DNA of 45,314 nucleotides from Bacteroidales bacterium (GTDB lineage: Bacteria; Bacteroidota; Bacteroidia; Bacteroidales; UBA1715): NCBI GenBank assembly GCA_017516865.1, contig JAFXAU010000007.1:1-45314 (forward strand), written 5' to 3'. A program made the position numbers and the translations under genes. Position 1 is the first letter of the stretch, and each line of letters opens with the position of its first letter. The notes under the pieces are model-generated. The model searched no databases and had not been told where the DNA came from. It saw only the letters and a list, made by a program, of their open reading frames with translations. Shown in pieces: positions 16,705-24,456 of this stretch.

Positions 16705-16712
16705 CAAATATA
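16705..16712 (-). promoter_or_regulatory. Promoter -7 element TATATTTG
   Basis: An exact TAnnTTTG match on the minus strand, 32 bases before the ATG of the Ldh2-family gene; it would drive the oxidoreductase-epimerase pair. Confidence 0.55.
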
Positions 16713-16717
16713 CATTT

Positions 16718-18028
16718 TTACCTTGCTTTTGCAAAAGAAAGCTTTGCTACGATTTTCTTCCAGTCAATCGCCATGGCAAGTGTGGTGTATAAAAATGGGA
16801 ATATTGGTATTTTATAGCGAACAATACCACCTATTACTGGTGTAGAAATGCCAATCTCCCACAAAAGAACGAAAGAGAAACATATGCAAAACCAAAAGAA
16901 ATTACGATTTTGTCCGTTGATTTTTTGAGGGAAAAAACACAACAAACCACAGAGAACAAAAAACAATGCCGATTCCAAGGCAGGAACGAACTGCACCATG
17001 CCGTTCCACTTCCACAAATATGGTACTGCAAGCGAATGCCACAACGCAGACGGCGTTTCGACAATGAAATTCCACGGAGTTGACTGTATTTTTTCTATTG
17101 GCAACATGCTCCGGGCTTCGTTAATTATGGCTCCATTTATAGAATCTCCACGTTTGCCAGCAAACGATTCAAAAAATGGCATGGCATGAAAACCAAAATC
17201 CATAATTCCCAATAATAATACGCCCCCAAGTAATATTAGCCCATAACAAGACACGGGTTGTTTTAGGTTAAAGAATTTTATGATTGTAAACGCCGTTATT
17301 GCAGGAAACAAAGCGACGAAAATAAAGAACTTCAGCACAAGAAGCATCAAAATCCCTATCCCAAACAAAATGCCGTAAGACACCGATGGTTTATGAAACA
17401 ACGAAAAAAATCCATAGACAAATGCTCCCAACGCAAATGTCGTCAAGCATTCCTTTAGTATTCCCGATGTCCACAACAGCGACGACGGCATGAGAAAAAT
17501 CAAAATGAAAACCACTGTATTTTTCCCATAAAACATTTCGAATGTCTTGTATATCAACAAGAAACCTACAAGTGAGATAAAATTGGCAAATACATAATGT
17601 ACGGCTATATTCCCTGCCGAAACGAACAGAATAATCATATTCGTCCGAATAATAAATCGATTATCCAAAAACGGTGCATACTCGTACATACGCGTCCAAT
17701 GATTGGTGTTATCAAAATAATGCTGAAATTCAGGTATGTCGCAGTTTATTCCGAACAATATTCTGAAAAAATCGCTCCATGACTGGTCTGTCACTGTAAA
17801 CAAGCCAACCGCATCGTCAAAATATTTAAAAATATCTGCTGTCGCACGGTCGGGATAATAACGGGTGTACATATAATGTAACACACAGGAAGAAAGCAAT
17901 TTCACACCAAACACGAGCATAAGCGACCAGCGAGGAAACCCTTTCACCTCGAAAAAAGGAAGCTTCCATATTATAAACAGGAAACAAATTGTCCACAAAA
18001 CAGGAAGAATCACACTCATATCCACCAT
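16718..18028 (-). CDS. Polytopic membrane protein of unknown function
   Basis: A hydrophobic protein of 436 residues from the ATG at 18028. An upstream in-frame TTG at 18070 would add 14 residues, but that stretch contains promoter-like sequence (TATACTTG). About ten membrane segments are visible, separated by short loops. There is one larger aromatic-rich loop (FQHYFDNTNHWTRMYEYAPF) and a large loop with FAGKRGDSINGAIINEARSM. This layout resembles integral-membrane glycosyltransferase or polysaccharide-polymerase families, but I see no diagnostic motif. It is transcribed away from anmK and shares a short divergent promoter region with it. Confidence 0.7.
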   Translation of the reverse strand: MVDMSVILPVLWTICFLFIIWKLPFFEVKGFPRWSLMLVFGVKLLSSCVLHYMYTRYYPDRATADIFKYFDDAVGLFTVTDQSWSDFFRILFGINCDIPEFQHYFDNTNHWTRMYEYAPFLDNRFIIRTNMIILFVSAGNIAVHYVFANFISLVGFLLIYKTFEMFYGKNTVVFILIFLMPSSLLWTSGILKECLTTFALGAFVYGFFSLFHKPSVSYGILFGIGILMLLVLKFFIFVALFPAITAFTIIKFFNLKQPVSCYGLILLGGVLLLGIMDFGFHAMPFFESFAGKRGDSINGAIINEARSMLPIEKIQSTPWNFIVETPSALWHSLAVPYLWKWNGMVQFVPALESALFFVLCGLLCFFPQKINGQNRNFFWFCICFSFVLLWEIGISTPVIGGIVRYKIPIFPFLYTTLAMAIDWKKIVAKLSFAKAR

Positions 18029-18108
18029 ATTGTATGCAAGTATACAAAAATTAATGTTGTTTTTCGACAAACAACGACATTAAGAGAGGCTCATTTCATT
18101 CTTTTTGC

Positions 18109-18116
18109 TAATTTTG
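18109..18116 (+). promoter_or_regulatory. Promoter -7 element TAATTTTG close to anmK start
   Basis: An exact TAnnTTTG match ending 8 bases before the anmK ATG. If used, the transcript would begin at or within a few bases of the start codon, giving a nearly leaderless mRNA. Confidence 0.5.
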
Positions 18117-18123
18117 AACTATT

Positions 18124-19167
18124 ATGAATACAGAAATTTACATTGGACTTATGTCGGGAACGTCGGTTGACGGATTAGACGTGTGTGCCGCGACGTTCGA
18201 TGACGGCAATTATTCAATTCTTGCTGCCGAAACGTATGAATATCCCGAAGAATTACGCAATCAGTTATTGCATGCTCACGAACTCAGTGCCGTAGATTTG
18301 GCGCAATTAAGTGTTGATTTTGGCAAATTCTGCGGGAAGAAAGTCAAAGAATTTGTCAAAAAAAACAGTATCACAGCATCGTACATTGCCAGTCACGGTC
18401 AGACGGTGTTTCACACGCCACAGACAGGTTTGACGCTGCAAATCGGTTCAGGAGCACACATTGCCGCAGAGAGCGGAATTCCGACCATCTGCGACTTTAG
18501 GACACTCGACGTAGCCATGGGTGGTCAGGGAGCGCCGTTAGTGCCAATTGGCGATGAACTCCTTTTCTCGAAATACGATTCCTGTCTGAACATTGGAGGA
18601 TTTGCCAATGTTTCGACAAACGTGAACGGGAAAAGACTGGCATGGGACATTTGTCCTGCCAACATTGTTCTGAACGATTTTGCACAACAATTTGGACAAC
18701 CATACGACAAAAATGGAGAAATCGGCAGAAAAGGACAAGTGAACATAGAATTATTCAACGAATTGAACGATTTAGATTTTTATTCAAAGCAAGCCCCTAA
18801 ATCACTTGGCAGAGAATGGGTTGAGCAAAACATACAACCTCTTTTCAAAAAATACAATTTATCACCCGAAGACGCAATGTGCACGTACTACGAACACTGT
18901 GGATTCCAGATAGGTCGCAGTCTAAAAAAATATAGTCTGACGCTGTGTACAGGCGGCGGAGCAAAGAATAGATTTTTGATTGAACGAATAGCCCAATACA
19001 CAGGAGCGGAAATCGTCATTCCGGCACAAAAACTTGTTGACTTTAAAGAAGCATTGATTTTTGCGTACCTCGGCCATCTTCGCATTCACGGAAAACCGAA
19101 CTGCCTTGCTTCGGTTACAGGAGCGAAAAAAGACGTTTGCGGCGGTGTTGTGTGGCAGGTTGATTAA
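18124..19167 (+). CDS. anmK: Anhydro-N-acetylmuramic acid kinase AnmK
   Basis: A 347-residue kinase of the AnmK family (ASKHA fold). It cleaves and phosphorylates 1,6-anhydro-MurNAc to MurNAc-6-phosphate with ATP in peptidoglycan recycling. The phosphate-binding start IYIGLMSGTSVDGLDVCAAT (5-24), SHGQTVFHTP (~97-106), DFRTLDVAMGGQGAPLVPIG (~122-141), NIGGFANVS and the C-terminal CTGGGAKN (nucleotide binding) are all present. It is slightly shorter than the ~370 residues of the E. coli enzyme, as usual in Bacteroidetes. It is monocistronic, divergent from the membrane-protein gene. Confidence 0.95.
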   Translation: MNTEIYIGLMSGTSVDGLDVCAATFDDGNYSILAAETYEYPEELRNQLLHAHELSAVDLAQLSVDFGKFCGKKVKEFVKKNSITASYIASHGQTVFHTPQTGLTLQIGSGAHIAAESGIPTICDFRTLDVAMGGQGAPLVPIGDELLFSKYDSCLNIGGFANVSTNVNGKRLAWDICPANIVLNDFAQQFGQPYDKNGEIGRKGQVNIELFNELNDLDFYSKQAPKSLGREWVEQNIQPLFKKYNLSPEDAMCTYYEHCGFQIGRSLKKYSLTLCTGGGAKNRFLIERIAQYTGAEIVIPAQKLVDFKEALIFAYLGHLRIHGKPNCLASVTGAKKDVCGGVVWQVD

Positions 19168-19430
19168 ATAAAAACGCCATCCTTTTTAAGAATGGCGTTT
19201 GGAGAAAGAAGAACCCCTTTAGCCCCAACGCATACTAACCGTCGGGGCGATAGCCACTGCCTGGTCATAGTAACCCGCAGTAAGACTAATTCTCTTTCAC
19301 GGGGGTATAAAATAGAGTTGCTTTCCAAACCCCAGTACAATTCCGAGGACGTTAGAAAACAACTCTTTGTTTTGTAAAATTTTCATTCAAACCTCAATAG
19401 ACATTCGGCGAACCAATTTCGCCGACGCTG
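19168..19430 (-). ncRNA. Structured non-coding RNA candidate, family unknown
   Basis: On the minus strand this gene-free stretch folds into a series of strong hairpins. A: 19355-19366 with 19314-19325, 12 pairs including one G-U. B: 19256-19281, ACTGC/GCAGT around an inner GGTTA/TGACC. C: 19222-19248, GCCCCGACG with CGTTGGGGC. There is also a perfect 8-pair hairpin at 19405-19425. The series ends in a terminator hairpin (19172-19200) followed by TTTTTATTT on the minus strand. A promoter-like CATCTTTG (one mismatch to TAnnTTTG) lies at 19520-19513. No protein frame fits. It does not match my recollection of tmRNA, RNase P, SRP or 6S RNA. The 5' end is uncertain (up to about 19505). Confidence 0.5.
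19172..19200 (-). terminator. Terminator hairpin between anmK and the ncRNA
   Basis: AAACGCCAT (19172-19180) pairs with ATGGCGTTT (19192-19200). On the minus strand the stem is followed by TTTTTATTTAAT, a good U-tract, so it best terminates a leftward transcript. On the plus strand it follows anmK by a few bases but lacks a long T-run. Confidence 0.65.
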
Positions 19431-19585
19431 CCTATCAAAGATTTGAACGTTTGGTCGCCAGTGAATGGGTGACTCCAATTGTCGCCAATTATAACAACCT
19501 GTTTTCTGTTTGCAAAGATGAAACACTTTTCCCCGCTTTGCAATAGTTTGCTGTAAGTTTGTTTCTTACAAGGTGTAAGAAAATT

Positions 19586-19858
19586 TCACTTTTTTGTTAT
19601 CACAATTTTATTTTCTGTCACTATCACCTCGCACCAGTCAGGCGAAACGGTTGTCTGGGTTTGCGAAATGACTTGCAAAAAGTCTTTGTGAAGCACTTCC
19701 GAAACGTCTTTCAGCCGTTCCACGTCGATGTTGGTATGTTTGAGCATATCGTACACCGTCTGGCGATGCACGTTGAGCAGTTTTGCCAATTCCGAAACCG
19801 ACATATCCTGTCGTTTCATTTCCGCTTTTATAAGCGAGCCAATGTGTAATTTATTCAT
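19586..19858 (-). CDS. Small XRE-family helix-turn-helix protein
   Basis: A 90-residue DNA-binding protein. Residues ~5-62 form a five-helix XRE/Cro-type domain: GSLIKAEMKRQDMSVSELAK (8-27), then LLNVHRQTVYDMLKH (recognition helix ~33-43), then VERLKDVSEVLHKDFLQVIS. A short C-terminal beta-strand tail (WCEVIVTENKIVITKK) follows. Small regulators of this type are common in Bacteroidales. No toxin partner lies beside it: its neighbours are the structured-RNA candidate on one side and an unrecognised gene 334 bases away. The target is unknown. Confidence 0.82.
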   Translation of the reverse strand: MNKLHIGSLIKAEMKRQDMSVSELAKLLNVHRQTVYDMLKHTNIDVERLKDVSEVLHKDFLQVISQTQTTVSPDWCEVIVTENKIVITKK

Positions 19859-20192
19859 TGTTGTAAATTTTTAACGTTAACACTCCGTTGACGTTTTGCG
19901 CAAAATCAACAATGCAAGTATAAACTCGGATTTGAGTAGGAAGGATGTAGGATTTGAAAATAATTTCACCCCACAACCCTTATAAATACTGGCTTAGCTA
20001 AAAAATTTTTGTAGGACGTAAGAAATCGCCTTACAAATTCGGCGGATTTTCGACTTTTTGCTGAAAAAAGATGAAATTGAAATGTACTATTTTTTCGTAA
20101 TCCCCAAAATCAGTACAATTTTTAGGTTTATTGAAAATCCTGGGAATTTTTAAGAGAATCCGAACGGAATCGACGGTTATTGTATATGGGCA
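19859..20192. other. Gene-free AT-rich region
   Basis: No coding frame or stable hairpin stands out here. On the minus strand, TGATTTTG (one mismatch to TAnnTTTG) within TTGATTTTGCGC near 19900 may be the promoter of the XRE gene. Otherwise I see nothing to annotate. Confidence 0.4.
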
Positions 20193-20858
20193 TTATTCTT
20201 CGTCAATCTCAACTCTTTCAATGTAATACTCCATTGTGGAAAGTTTCTCTTCCGTCGAAAGCATACTTTTTATGAGCCGCATTGCGTGCCGTTCCTCAAA
20301 GTTAAGGTAATTCAAAAATTCAGGTTGGTTTTTGTGGATATCCAACACTTTTAAAAATACCATGTCCTTGTCTTTCAGAATTTCCTGTTGCTTGAATTCG
20401 TGGAGTTTATTAACGAATTTTCGTCGCGAAATCGGGAGTTTTTTCCTCTCCTCAAAATAGAGCTGGTAGGCCTCGTCGCTTATAAAGGCGGTTCGTTCCA
20501 AGCCAATTAAATGACGGATTATCTTCAATTCCGCTTCAATCATTTCCAATGGCTCGTTGATGTATTCGCTAAATGCCTGAAAGTCTATTACTTGTCCAGA
20601 ACGAATCAGTTTCATGGTTTCGCCAAATGGAGCAACCATTTCTGCTAATTTGGGATAGGCAAACGTCCGTTCCTGCAATCGTTTCACGGGAACGAGGAGT
20701 TTGTCGTCCATGTGGTTTATGTGGTCAAGATAAGAGAGCCGTCGTATTTTCACATATTTTTCAGCCGCCTCTATTGCTTTTCGAAACGAAGGATAGATAA
20801 TTTCAAATCCGTCGCGGTTGGTGATTTTTGCCCCGTTTGCCAAATCTACTCTAAACAT
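20193..20858 (-). CDS. Hypothetical protein
   Basis: A 221-residue protein starting at the ATG at 20858 (MFRVDLANGAKITNRDGFEI). The frame is open to 21005, but the extra 49 residues run through a terminator-like palindrome and have a non-coding composition, so they are left out. The protein is charged and mainly helical (YPSFRKAIEAAEKYVKIRRL, EMIEAELKIIRHLIGLERTA, EERHAMRLIKSMLSTEEKLS), with no signal peptide or membrane segment. I do not recognise a domain. The neighbour upstream on the same strand (21204-21926) is also unrecognised. The gene is probably monocistronic, since a terminator-like structure separates the two. Confidence 0.62.
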   Translation of the reverse strand: MFRVDLANGAKITNRDGFEIIYPSFRKAIEAAEKYVKIRRLSYLDHINHMDDKLLVPVKRLQERTFAYPKLAEMVAPFGETMKLIRSGQVIDFQAFSEYINEPLEMIEAELKIIRHLIGLERTAFISDEAYQLYFEERKKLPISRRKFVNKLHEFKQQEILKDKDMVFLKVLDIHKNQPEFLNYLNFEERHAMRLIKSMLSTEEKLSTMEYYIERVEIDEE

Positions 20859-20907
20859 ACGCAATACAATTTTATTCTGCGTTGTGCCACCTTTCGTATT
20901 CAACACA

Positions 20908-20955
20908 TACGACCAACAAAAAACTGCGGGCAAACTTGCTCGCAGTGTGGTCGTA
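20908..20955 (-). terminator. Nested palindrome, terminator-like on the minus strand
   Basis: An inner hairpin (20923-20946, ACTGCG-x-GCAA with TTGC-x-CGCAGT) is enclosed by an outer perfect 8-base pair of arms, TACGACCA (20908-20915) and TGGTCGTA (20948-20955). On the minus strand the inner stem is followed by TTTTTTGT, as in a rho-independent terminator. It lies 50 bases before the start of the hypothetical gene, so it could be an attenuator, the end of a small RNA or of the upstream transcript, or a mobile palindrome. Confidence 0.6.
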
Positions 20956-20976
20956 GGAATTGCACCATTAGAAAGG

Positions 20977-21008
20977 CAAGTCGCCCGCAAAGCAGGGCTT
21001 CGCACTTG
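20977..21008. repeat. Second palindrome next to the nested one
   Basis: CAAGT at 20977-20981 pairs with ACTTG at 21004-21008, and inside it GCCCGC and GCAGGGC flank AAA, making a long GC-rich imperfect hairpin in an otherwise AT-rich gap. It lies 21 bases from the nested palindrome. The gap 20859-21203 holds no gene; the two palindromes are its only visible features. Confidence 0.6.
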
Positions 21009-21203
21009 TATCTTTCTTTATTTGCATATTCCTGAAATTTCCTACGTTTCACTGCGAATAGACAAATAGCAAACGCTATGGTATTATGTTATTATTTCCT
21101 TTTCTCTACATATTTATTGTATTTTGAATTATTTCCTCTAACCGCACAAAAAAGTATGGAATAGAGGTCGTAAAAATAGAAAAAAATGAAATAACTCGTT
21201 TTT

Positions 21204-21926
21204 CTACAAATAATAATTCTTGATTTGCTTGAGAGTTTTTTCTCCGTTGGTGGTCTTGAATGCTGCCAATTCGCCCCATTCGTTGCCTAAAAGCTTGGTA
21301 AGTTCACGCAGTAGACTACAAATCTTTTTGGTTTGTCCCTGTTTATAGAATAACGACAGATTGTGGTCGGCAACAAGACGTATCAGTTCGTGATTCGCCA
21401 AGTCAGTTCCTATTTTGTATTTCTCTTGAAATAATTGAAATAATTTAAGTATTTTCGCTTCTTGGCTTTTATCAATTGTAATTCGTTGTTCTTCGGCTGA
21501 AACATGTTCTTTCCCCTTCCATTTCCCATTTCTCTGTTGCTTCAGACGAGCAATCTCATTCTCAATCACCACGGCAAGCAAGTAGGAACGCTTGTTCTCG
21601 GTGATTTCCTTAATAGTGTCGTCAAACATCATAGGAGCCACAAGAACCTCTTGCACGGAGTATAAATTCAAAATTTCTTCCGAAATCAGCATATAATCTT
21701 GATAGAAGAACGAGGGCGCTTCCAAGGGATAAATCCTTTTGTCCTTTAAAAAAATCCGTATCGTTTTCCACGGAGTAAGATTCAACCGTGAACGAAGTCC
21801 TTCCAATGAGGAAAGTTTTATCTCTACGGAATTTTGTTTGAGCGTGGTGGCGATTATATTTTCAAATTCGTGTAATTCTTTGTCGGAGAATGCCATAGTT
21901 AAATTTATTTTGTCAAAGGTATTCAA
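21204..21926 (-). CDS. Hypothetical protein
   Basis: A 240-residue, mostly helical, soluble protein; an alternative start at 21896 gives MAFSDKELHEF. There is no signal peptide or membrane helix. Visible stretches include ENKRSYLLAVVIENEIARLK (~122-141), a charged linker KWKGKEHVSAEEQR and a C-terminal Lys-rich tail TTNGEKTLKQIKNYYL. No family recognised. It has a spacious AT-rich upstream region shared with the divergent CDF transporter gene. Function cannot be assigned. Confidence 0.65.
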   Translation of the reverse strand: MNTFDKINLTMAFSDKELHEFENIIATTLKQNSVEIKLSSLEGLRSRLNLTPWKTIRIFLKDKRIYPLEAPSFFYQDYMLISEEILNLYSVQEVLVAPMMFDDTIKEITENKRSYLLAVVIENEIARLKQQRNGKWKGKEHVSAEEQRITIDKSQEAKILKLFQLFQEKYKIGTDLANHELIRLVADHNLSLFYKQGQTKKICSLLRELTKLLGNEWGELAAFKTTNGEKTLKQIKNYYL

Positions 21927-22066
21927 ATAGTTCTATAAATTGCAAATTTAGGATTCGTAAATTTTGTTAGCATAAAATCCTCGTAAAAACAGTACAATCA
22001 TAAAAAAACACCGTATGCTTTTTTCGTAAATAATTTTTATCGTACTTTCGTAAAAAATAACGCACA

Positions 22067-22978
22067 ATGGAACAAGAAAGGGAGCGGGCAATTTATAAAG
22101 TCACAATCGTGGGCTTTGTTGTAAATGTGCTTTTGGCTGTGGGGAAATTTCTTGCTGGATTTTTCGGAAACAGCGGTGCCATGATTGCCGACGCAATTCA
22201 CTCTGCATCAGATTTTTTAACGGACATAATAGTTCTTTTGTTTGTCAAAATTTCGGTTAAGCCGAAAGACGAATGTCACGACTACGGGCATGGAAAATAC
22301 GAAACGCTTGCCACTGTCATGATTGGTGTTTTTCTTGCAATCACGGGCATAGGCATTTTAATTTCCAGCATCGAAAAAATCATTACCATCATACAAGGAG
22401 AATCCCTTCCAAGTCCAGAACAAATTGCCTTATGGGCTGCCGCAATTTCGATTTTGGCAAAAGAATGTCTGTTTCAATACACTCGCCGCGTCGGCGTAAA
22501 AAGCGATTCGCCTGTCGTTGTCGCAAACGCATGGCACCATCGTTCCGATGCTCTTTCGTCAATTGGAACTTTAATAGGAATTGGTGGAGCATATTTCCTC
22601 GGCGGGAATTTTATCATTTTAGATCCTCTCGCCGCGATTTTCGTGTCGATTCTCATCTGCAAAGTCGCCTACGATTTGTGCATTCCCGGAATACAGGAAC
22701 TGCTCGAACATTCTCTTCCACAAGAAATAGAAGACGAAATTCTCTCCATTGTCTGTACCGACCCGCTTATCAGCAATCCACACAACCTAAAAACACGTAA
22801 AATCGGGAACACTTACGCAATTGAACTGCACATACGCATTCCCGACGAAACCACAATTGCCGTCGCTCATGACAAAACCGACGAAATTGAAAAAAATCTA
22901 CGACAAAAATACGGCGAGAAAACACAAGTCATCATACACGTAGAACCGCTTTCGCAACAGAACGTGGATTTGCATTGA
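22067..22978 (+). CDS. Cation diffusion facilitator (CDF) metal transporter
   Basis: A 303-residue inner-membrane antiporter that would export divalent metal ions (Zn, Fe, Mn or Cd) in exchange for protons. It has the CDF signature: H45 and D49 in ADAIHSASDFLTD (41-53) of helix 2, and the second metal-site pair HHRSD in AWHHRSDALSS (~156-166) of helix 5. HDYGHGKYE (71-79) is the usual loop that follows helix 2. Six helices are visible, then a C-terminal cytoplasmic ferredoxin-like domain (~205-297) ending in VIIHVEP. The length is normal. A weak promoter-like TACTTTCG lies at 22043-22050. The metal cannot be named from these motifs alone. Confidence 0.92.
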   Translation: MEQERERAIYKVTIVGFVVNVLLAVGKFLAGFFGNSGAMIADAIHSASDFLTDIIVLLFVKISVKPKDECHDYGHGKYETLATVMIGVFLAITGIGILISSIEKIITIIQGESLPSPEQIALWAAAISILAKECLFQYTRRVGVKSDSPVVVANAWHHRSDALSSIGTLIGIGGAYFLGGNFIILDPLAAIFVSILICKVAYDLCIPGIQELLEHSLPQEIEDEILSIVCTDPLISNPHNLKTRKIGNTYAIELHIRIPDETTIAVAHDKTDEIEKNLRQKYGEKTQVIIHVEPLSQQNVDLH

Positions 22979-22991
22979 TGAATTAAAAACT

Positions 22992-22999
22992 TATATTTG
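22992..22999 (+). promoter_or_regulatory. Promoter -7 element TATATTTG
   Basis: An exact TAnnTTTG match 17 bases before the ATG of the lipoprotein gene at 23017. Confidence 0.55.
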
Positions 23000-23016
23000 T
23001 CTTAAAATTTAGAAGT

Positions 23017-23856
23017 ATGAAACATTGTACCCCATTCATTTTTGTTTTAGGAATTTTGACTTGTGTCGCGTGTTCGAATTCAACAGGGCAAACACAGAAA
23101 CAAATATCCTTTGATTCTGTAACAAATGATAGTGCGATTTCATCGTCTGTTAGTAATAAGTTCTCTATTGATTCGGTGATATTTGCAGATTCAATATATA
23201 TAGGAAGAAATGACAATCGCGATTCTGTTTGGGCTCATGTTGACATTAATTGTTCTTACCCTTACACAGATAATCCTAACTGGCAAATGGCGAAGAAAAA
23301 TATTTTATATTGGATTTGCGATATATTCGATGATTCTACACATTACTATTGGAACAATTGTGCGCAACTTGTTTCAAAATATGGACGAAAAGAACTGAAT
23401 AGAATAAAAGAAGAATTTTCTGAATTATGTATAGAGGATACTTGTATGATATTGAACAATTATCTTGAGCATAATATCGATTGTAAACTTTTATTTGAAA
23501 ACGACAGCTTAATAACTTTTGGCGTCGGTGTTTATGTATTTATGGACGGTGCACATGGAAGTTATTTATACGAAGGCAAAACTTTCAACAAAAACACAGG
23601 ACATGTGTATAATTTTGACTTATTGTCAAAATATGATAAAAATACGTTAAATAATTATATGCTCAAAGGTTTATTGGAGTACTTTGGTTCAGAGGATGAA
23701 TTGTCATCGTTGTCTGATATTTCAGATATACATAATATCCCTCTTCCGTCTGCCTCGTTATACGTGACAGAAAAAGGAATCAATTTCATTTACCAGCAAT
23801 ACGAAATTGCTTGTTATGCGGCAGGAATGCCATCGTTTGTAATACCCCTAAAATAA
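23017..23856 (+). CDS. DUF3298/RsiV-like lipoprotein
   Basis: A 279-residue lipoprotein: signal peptide MKHCTPFIFVLGILTCVA then the lipid-bearing Cys of CVACSNSTG. After a Ser-rich linker, the middle carries a DUF4163-like part and the C-terminal third matches DUF3298: VYVFMDGAHGSYLYEGKTFN (~172-191), TGHVYNFDLL, and the closing YQQYEIACYAAGMPSFVIPL, a family hallmark. The same fold is found in the lysozyme-binding anti-sigma factor RsiV, but no sigma factor is nearby. Its role is unknown. It is followed by the PAP2 gene after 6 bases, so the two are co-transcribed. Confidence 0.82.
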   Translation: MKHCTPFIFVLGILTCVACSNSTGQTQKQISFDSVTNDSAISSSVSNKFSIDSVIFADSIYIGRNDNRDSVWAHVDINCSYPYTDNPNWQMAKKNILYWICDIFDDSTHYYWNNCAQLVSKYGRKELNRIKEEFSELCIEDTCMILNNYLEHNIDCKLLFENDSLITFGVGVYVFMDGAHGSYLYEGKTFNKNTGHVYNFDLLSKYDKNTLNNYMLKGLLEYFGSEDELSSLSDISDIHNIPLPSASLYVTEKGINFIYQQYEIACYAAGMPSFVIPLK

Positions 23857-23862
23857 TTTGTT

Positions 23863-24456
23863 TTGAAATTACTTGCGACTACATTTTTATCAATAATTCT
23901 CCTCTTTATCGGCACAACGCAAAGTCGGGCTTCGTATTCCGAATACCAATATTGGGAAACATTCGGGCAATACGTTCCGTTTGTATCTGCGGGATTTCTC
24001 GGCTGTTTTGGTGTCGAGGCAAAAGACAAATTTCCAATGCGTGTATTGAAAATAGGTACATCAATGGTAACCGAAGGAGTCATCGTAAAGGGATTAAAAC
24101 TTGCAATTAACGAGGAACGGCCAGACGGCTCGTCGGACAACTCGTTTCCGTCGGGACACACGGCAACGGCATTCAACGGTGCAGAGTTGGTACGATATGA
24201 ATACGGCACATGGTGGGGATTAGGGGCTTATACGCTTGCAACTGCCGTCGGACTTTCGCGAGTTTACCACAAGCGTCATTATATTTGGGACGTGGGCGCA
24301 GGAGCTTTATTCGGCGTTCTCTCTGCACGAATTGGCATTCAAACCATTTCTTTAATCAAAGAAAAACGAGACCAGAAAAAGAACAACCTCAACGTGTCTT
24401 TTTCTCCTGTTTTTTATGACAATGGGGCAAAATTTGTCGTAACCGTCGATTTATAA
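23863..24456 (+). CDS. PAP2-family phosphatase
   Basis: A 197-residue membrane-associated phosphatase beginning with a TTG start 6 bases after the lipoprotein stop; no ATG gives the export or membrane segment MKLLATTFLSIILLFIG. The three acid-phosphatase motifs are intact: K79-x6-R86-P87, PSGH (96-99) and S132-R133-x5-H139-x3-D143. Such enzymes remove phosphate from lipid pyrophosphates (undecaprenyl-PP, phosphatidic acid, lipid A). With an N-terminal signal-like segment and few helices, it probably acts at the periplasmic face. Its last 6 bases overlap the convergent M20 peptidase gene. Confidence 0.88.
   Translation: MKLLATTFLSIILLFIGTTQSRASYSEYQYWETFGQYVPFVSAGFLGCFGVEAKDKFPMRVLKIGTSMVTEGVIVKGLKLAINEERPDGSSDNSFPSGHTATAFNGAELVRYEYGTWWGLGAYTLATAVGLSRVYHKRHYIWDVGAGALFGVLSARIGIQTISLIKEKRDQKKNNLNVSFSPVFYDNGAKFVVTVDL

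Noticed and set aside
18029..18070. TTG-initiated N-terminus of the polytopic membrane protein
   Set aside because: The stretch contains promoter-like sequence, and an ATG 42 bases later leads directly into the first membrane segment.
19168..19430. 6S RNA, tmRNA or RNase P identity for the RNA next to anmK
   Set aside because: It forms several separate hairpins rather than one long one, lacks the tmRNA ends and the RNase P core sequences I know, and a better 6S candidate lies at 34840-35026.
20859..21005. Extended start of the hypothetical protein at 20193
   Set aside because: The added 49 residues run through a terminator-like palindrome and have a non-coding composition; the ATG at 20858 is a natural start.
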